DNA of 64,000 nt from Flavobacterium psychrophilum (GTDB taxonomy: Bacteria > Bacteroidota > Bacteroidia > Flavobacteriales > Flavobacteriaceae): the NCBI GenBank assembly GCA_945879625.1, contig CAMCVA010000003.1, positions 62,001-126,000 of the forward strand, in the 5' to 3' direction. The notes under the pieces were generated by a model. It saw only the letters and a list, made by a program, of their open reading frames with translations. It was not told the origin of the DNA and made no database searches. Below are positions 61,131-64,000 of the stretch, piece after piece. Within the stretch, counting starts at the first letter, position 1. Each line of letters starts with the position of its first letter. Both the position numbers and the translations under genes were made by a program.

Positions 61131-62681
61131 TTAATTGGCTTGAATAATATCGTCAAAGTAATAAGTGCTTGCGGATGTTGATCCAAAATCAAAAAACACC
61201 ACCACTCTTCGGTAATTATTGGCATTATTAATACCATTAAAATCAAAGGTTAATTCTTCCCAAGCATTGGCTACTGTAGTAGTAGCATCTCGTTCTATAT
61301 TGGTAGGGTCAGGATTTCCTGCATTTAAAATCTCCAATTTTAATTTCACGGTTTTACCCACCGCTGGCGACCAAACTTTCATTTTTATTTTCTTTTGAAC
61401 GGCAAAATTTATAGTGCCATCCATTAAGATACTCGATCCAGCCCAAACTTGTGCGCCGTTTACTTTTTCAAATTTACCCACTTTGGTCGAAGTGTTGATG
61501 CCGTTGCTTTGTGGATTATTTACCACCGTTGTGGCTGCCGATCCAAAATCAACAAAGGTATAATTTAAAGTGGGAGATTGAAACGTAAGTGGCAAGCCTA
61601 ATGCCTCAGCGCCCGAAGATTGTTGGATGTCATCAAAGTAATAACTCAACCCTACTCCTGGGTTTCCGAAGTTGAAAAATAAGACAATTTTTTGATAGGT
61701 ATTGGCCGTGTTGATACCCGTGAAATCAAAGGTGAGTTCTTGCCATGAATTGGCGGTAGTGAGTGTCACATCGGCTTCTTTAAAAATAGTGGCGTCCGCA
61801 GCATTTTCTACTTTCATTTTTACCACAATTCCTGCCTGTGGTGAATACACCTTCATTTTAATTTTTTTCAATACCGAAAAATCAATCGGCGTTCCTACTT
61901 CTAAGTAAGAACCTGCCCATGTTTCAGCACCTGCAGTTTTAGTGAGTTTGCCCACTTTGGCACTACCGTTTGCAGCATTTACAAATGGATTGGCCACTAC
62001 AGTTGAGTTGGCGTTTCCAAAATTCATGAAAGCATAATCCAAACTTGTGGATTCAAAATCAATAGGCAACAAAATCGGATTAGAAATTACAACATCGTGG
62101 GTTTGCTCTGCAAAAGCAGATCCGCCACTCAATGCTCTTACCACCACGGTATAAGTACCTTGTGTAGCATACGTATGCGTAATGGTTTCACCTTCGTTAA
62201 AGGCTACTGGAATTTCATTGGCTATATCACCAAAATATACCTGAAAAAAGGTTTCCAAATTGGCAGTTGCAACAACTGAGACGCTCATATTATCACCTGC
62301 AACTGGGGTAACGGTAGATTGTAAATTGGTTGGAGTTACAAAGGTAACGGTCAATTCTTGAGTGGCTTCAGTTCGCTTTCCGTTTAAGGTTGTCCCTACC
62401 ACACGAACTTGAAAAATACCTTCGGTGTAGGTGTGTGTAACCGATTGTCCTGGATTTACAATAGCAGGCTCGGTAGTTGTATCACCAAAATAGATTTCGT
62501 ATTGGGTAACCCCTTGACCTCTTGGAGTGAAGGTTACTTTACCGGAATTGTCTTGGGCTATGGTCATCAGGGCCGAGATGTTTTCGGGTGCCCCAATGGC
62601 AGTTAAATCTACTTCATTTACCTCTGTTGAACAATTAGTAAGTAGACTAAGAACTGCTAATGCGAGGAGTAATTTTTTCAT
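61131..62681 (-). CDS. PUL surface glycan-binding lipoprotein (PKD plus tandem beta domains)
   Basis: Lipoprotein of 516 residues with lipobox LLTNC (cysteine 17). Two PKD-like domains lie at about 30-112 and 118-199. Two further domains at 203-355 and 362-514 are clear duplicates of each other: each begins LPxxFxSxxLxYxFxxFG, has VGKxxKxxGAxxWAGS, KKIKMKVxSPxxG, a stretch xANxWxELTFDFxGIN and ends YYFDDI. They look like carbohydrate-binding modules. It stands directly behind susD, where the surface glycan-binding protein of a PUL is normally found. Confidence 0.88.
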   Translation of the reverse strand: MKKLLLALAVLSLLTNCSTEVNEVDLTAIGAPENISALMTIAQDNSGKVTFTPRGQGVTQYEIYFGDTTTEPAIVNPGQSVTHTYTEGIFQVRVVGTTLNGKRTEATQELTVTFVTPTNLQSTVTPVAGDNMSVSVVATANLETFFQVYFGDIANEIPVAFNEGETITHTYATQGTYTVVVRALSGGSAFAEQTHDVVISNPILLPIDFESTSLDYAFMNFGNANSTVVANPFVNAANGSAKVGKLTKTAGAETWAGSYLEVGTPIDFSVLKKIKMKVYSPQAGIVVKMKVENAADATIFKEADVTLTTANSWQELTFDFTGINTANTYQKIVLFFNFGNPGVGLSYYFDDIQQSSGAEALGLPLTFQSPTLNYTFVDFGSAATTVVNNPQSNGINTSTKVGKFEKVNGAQVWAGSSILMDGTINFAVQKKIKMKVWSPAVGKTVKLKLEILNAGNPDPTNIERDATTTVANAWEELTFDFNGINNANNYRRVVVFFDFGSTSASTYYFDDIIQAN

Positions 62682-62719
62682 TTTTCTGTGTTTTATATAA
62701 TTTAACTAGTAACTATGAA

Positions 62720-64000
62720 TTAATTGTAACCAGGATTTTGTTGCCAATTGCCGTTTGAAAATTGAATTTCTTCTATTGGTAAAGGAAATATATCGTTTTT
62801 ACCGGGAGTAAATCCTTCTATTTCGGCTGCCGCTTTTCCGGTGCGCACCAAATCAAAGAAACGATGTCCCTCACCTACCAGCTCTACACGACGTTCAGCT
62901 AATATTAATTCGGTGAGGTTTGCTCCCGATACAATTGGCGCATCGTGGTTGCTATCTCCAAAGGCTCTGCGACGCACTTCGTTCAAGTAATTTCTGGCTT
63001 TGGTATCATCAATTCCACCGCGATTAAAGGCTTCTGCAGCCAGTAATAATACATCAGCATAACGAATTGCACGGTAATTATTTGGATTGGTCAAATTTTG
63101 GTCACCAATATTTGCATCACCCAATCGAGGAATGTATTTGCGGTTATAAAACCCCGTGTGTTTATATCCTACACCATAGGAAGCATTGTTGGCAGCAGCC
63201 CAGGCTACAATATCCAATATAGCTACATCTTTTCTTCGATCGCCTAATTCAAAAGCATCAACGACTTCTTGACGAGGCACATTAAAACTATATCCAGATT
63301 CAAATAAGGGGCCTGAATAGTTACGAATTCCACTAAAACCAACAGCGACATTTCCTTCGCTGCATTGCAAGCAATCAAAACTAGCTCCTTCTTGATCGGT
63401 GTATTGCACTTCAAATACCGATTCGATGTTATTTTCACCGTTGTTTTCAAAAATAGAATTATAATCAGCAACCAACGCGTAATCACCAGAGTTGATCAAA
63501 TCTTCTAATACATTTGAGGCATCAACATATTTTTCTTGGTACAAATATACTTTGCCCAACAAGGCTTGAGCAGCTCCTTTGGTCGCTCTTCCTTTGGATG
63601 GATTTTCACCTTTTGTTTTTAAATTGGCCACTGCATACTGCAAATCGGCTTCTATACTGGCATAAACATCTTGTACAGATGAACGTGGAACTCGTGTTAC
63701 ATCATCTACAGAAAAACGCTTGTCCCCGTTTAAAGGAATTCCACCAAACCATTTTACCAATTCAAAATGGTAGTAGGCACGCAAGTATCGCGTTTCACCA
63801 ATCACTTGTGATTTGTTGGTGAAATCAGTTTTGTCTTTAAACTCCATGATGTAGTTGCAACGTTGCACACCGGCAAACATCCAATCCCATACATTTTTCA
63901 ATTGTGGATTGGCTGGCGTATGAATCATGTCATCAATTTGTTGCATGCCGATCACATCAATGGCGCTTTCACCTCCTGAAGCGGTGTTGTCTGAAGCAAT
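62720..64000 (-). CDS. SusD/RagB-family outer-membrane glycan-binding protein (cut by window edge)
   Basis: C-terminal 426 residues of a SusD homologue; the frame runs open through the right edge of the window, so the signal peptide and about 80-100 residues are missing. Family features are SusD-like repeats early (NVWDWMFAGVQRCNYIMEF, YLRAYYHFELVKWFGGIPL), NNYRAIRYADVLLLAAEAFNRGG, LNEVRRRAFG and the late LAERRVELVGEGHRFFDLVRTG and PLPIEEI. SusD caps the SusC transporter, whose gene is expected just outside the window. A GTG at 63955 is internal and not the true start. Confidence 0.95.
   Translation of the reverse strand: MASDNTASGGESAIDVIGMQQIDDMIHTPANPQLKNVWDWMFAGVQRCNYIMEFKDKTDFTNKSQVIGETRYLRAYYHFELVKWFGGIPLNGDKRFSVDDVTRVPRSSVQDVYASIEADLQYAVANLKTKGENPSKGRATKGAAQALLGKVYLYQEKYVDASNVLEDLINSGDYALVADYNSIFENNGENNIESVFEVQYTDQEGASFDCLQCSEGNVAVGFSGIRNYSGPLFESGYSFNVPRQEVVDAFELGDRRKDVAILDIVAWAAANNASYGVGYKHTGFYNRKYIPRLGDANIGDQNLTNPNNYRAIRYADVLLLAAEAFNRGGIDDTKARNYLNEVRRRAFGDSNHDAPIVSGANLTELILAERRVELVGEGHRFFDLVRTGKAAAEIEGFTPGKNDIFPLPIEEIQFSNGNWQQNPGYN

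Noticed and set aside
63953..63955. GTG as the true start of the SusD protein
   Set aside because: The reading frame continues without a stop to the window edge, and a SusD protein needs a signal peptide and more N-terminal helices.

Overview
The window is a 64 kb chromosomal segment of a member of the Bacteroidota, most likely family Flavobacteriaceae (Flavobacterium-like). Evidence: promoters of the Bacteroidota type (-7 element TAnnTTTG, sometimes with TTTG about 19 bases upstream), secreted proteins with type IX secretion C-terminal sorting domains, a SusD/glycan-binding-protein/glycosidase locus, Rho with a long disordered insertion, and many small families largely confined to flavobacteria (DUF4293, DUF6048, DUF6452, DUF6095, DUF6787, TIGR02757). 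The DNA is moderately AT-rich. I see no tRNA, rRNA, CRISPR array, prophage or insertion sequence; most of the window is housekeeping chromosome.

Layout. 1-1.5 kb: ECF sigma factor, small membrane protein and Spy-like periplasmic protein. 1.6-9.8 kb: Kup potassium transporter, rRNA methyltransferase RsmB, secreted endonuclease I, Rho, DUF4293 protein, YfcE-type phosphoesterase, TruA. 9.8-14.7 kb: ABC exporter, two PAP2 phosphatases, dihydrolipoamide dehydrogenase. 14.7-16.3 kb: PadR repressor with a membrane partner and a palindromic putative operator. 16.3-27 kb: cysteine desulfurase, Smr protein, ornithine aminotransferase, RlmD, DUF6452/DUF6048 envelope pair, a T9SS cargo, a heptamer-repeat element, a THUMP RNA methyltransferase. 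26.7-31 kb: operon of methyltransferase, ZIP transporter, MurQ, DUF6095, a pentapeptide-repeat protein, a lipoprotein and TerC. 31-38.3 kb: topoisomerase IV (parE-parC) and a FIST/hybrid histidine kinase signalling pair. 38.4-46.6 kb: YchF, ferredoxin, LuxC-type acyl-CoA reductase, SerC and SerA (serine synthesis), LolD-like ATPase, TIGR02757 protein, DEAD-type helicase. 46.6-56 kb: BatA protein, a degenerate dihydroorotase, esterase, MBL hydrolase, a conserved protein of unknown function, Bcp, an Nth that has lost its iron-sulfur ligands, a 47-residue ORF and a second ECF sigma factor. 56.3-64 kb: a polysaccharide utilisation locus on the minus strand (SusD cut by the window edge, PKD/glycan-binding lipoprotein, GH16, GH3, GH16), most consistent with laminarin or a related beta-1,3(1,4)-glucan.

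How the parts work together: the GH16 lipoprotein and secreted GH16 would cut beta-glucan at and outside the cell, SusD and the PKD lipoprotein would hold it, and the GH3 enzyme would finish oligosaccharides in the periplasm. The FIST protein and the soluble hybrid kinase are probably one sensory pathway. The PadR gene and its HAAS-like membrane partner resemble a self-regulated stress module. The best candidates for under-described biology are the FIST-kinase pair, the PadR/GldL-motif module, the Qnr-like pentapeptide protein two genes from topoisomerase IV, the metal-site-less dihydroorotase, the cluster-less Nth, the 25.1 kb repeat element and the tandem unclassified domains in the PUL lipoprotein. 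Many start codons given here were moved downstream of the longest open frame because a promoter, signal peptide or family N-terminus fits better.
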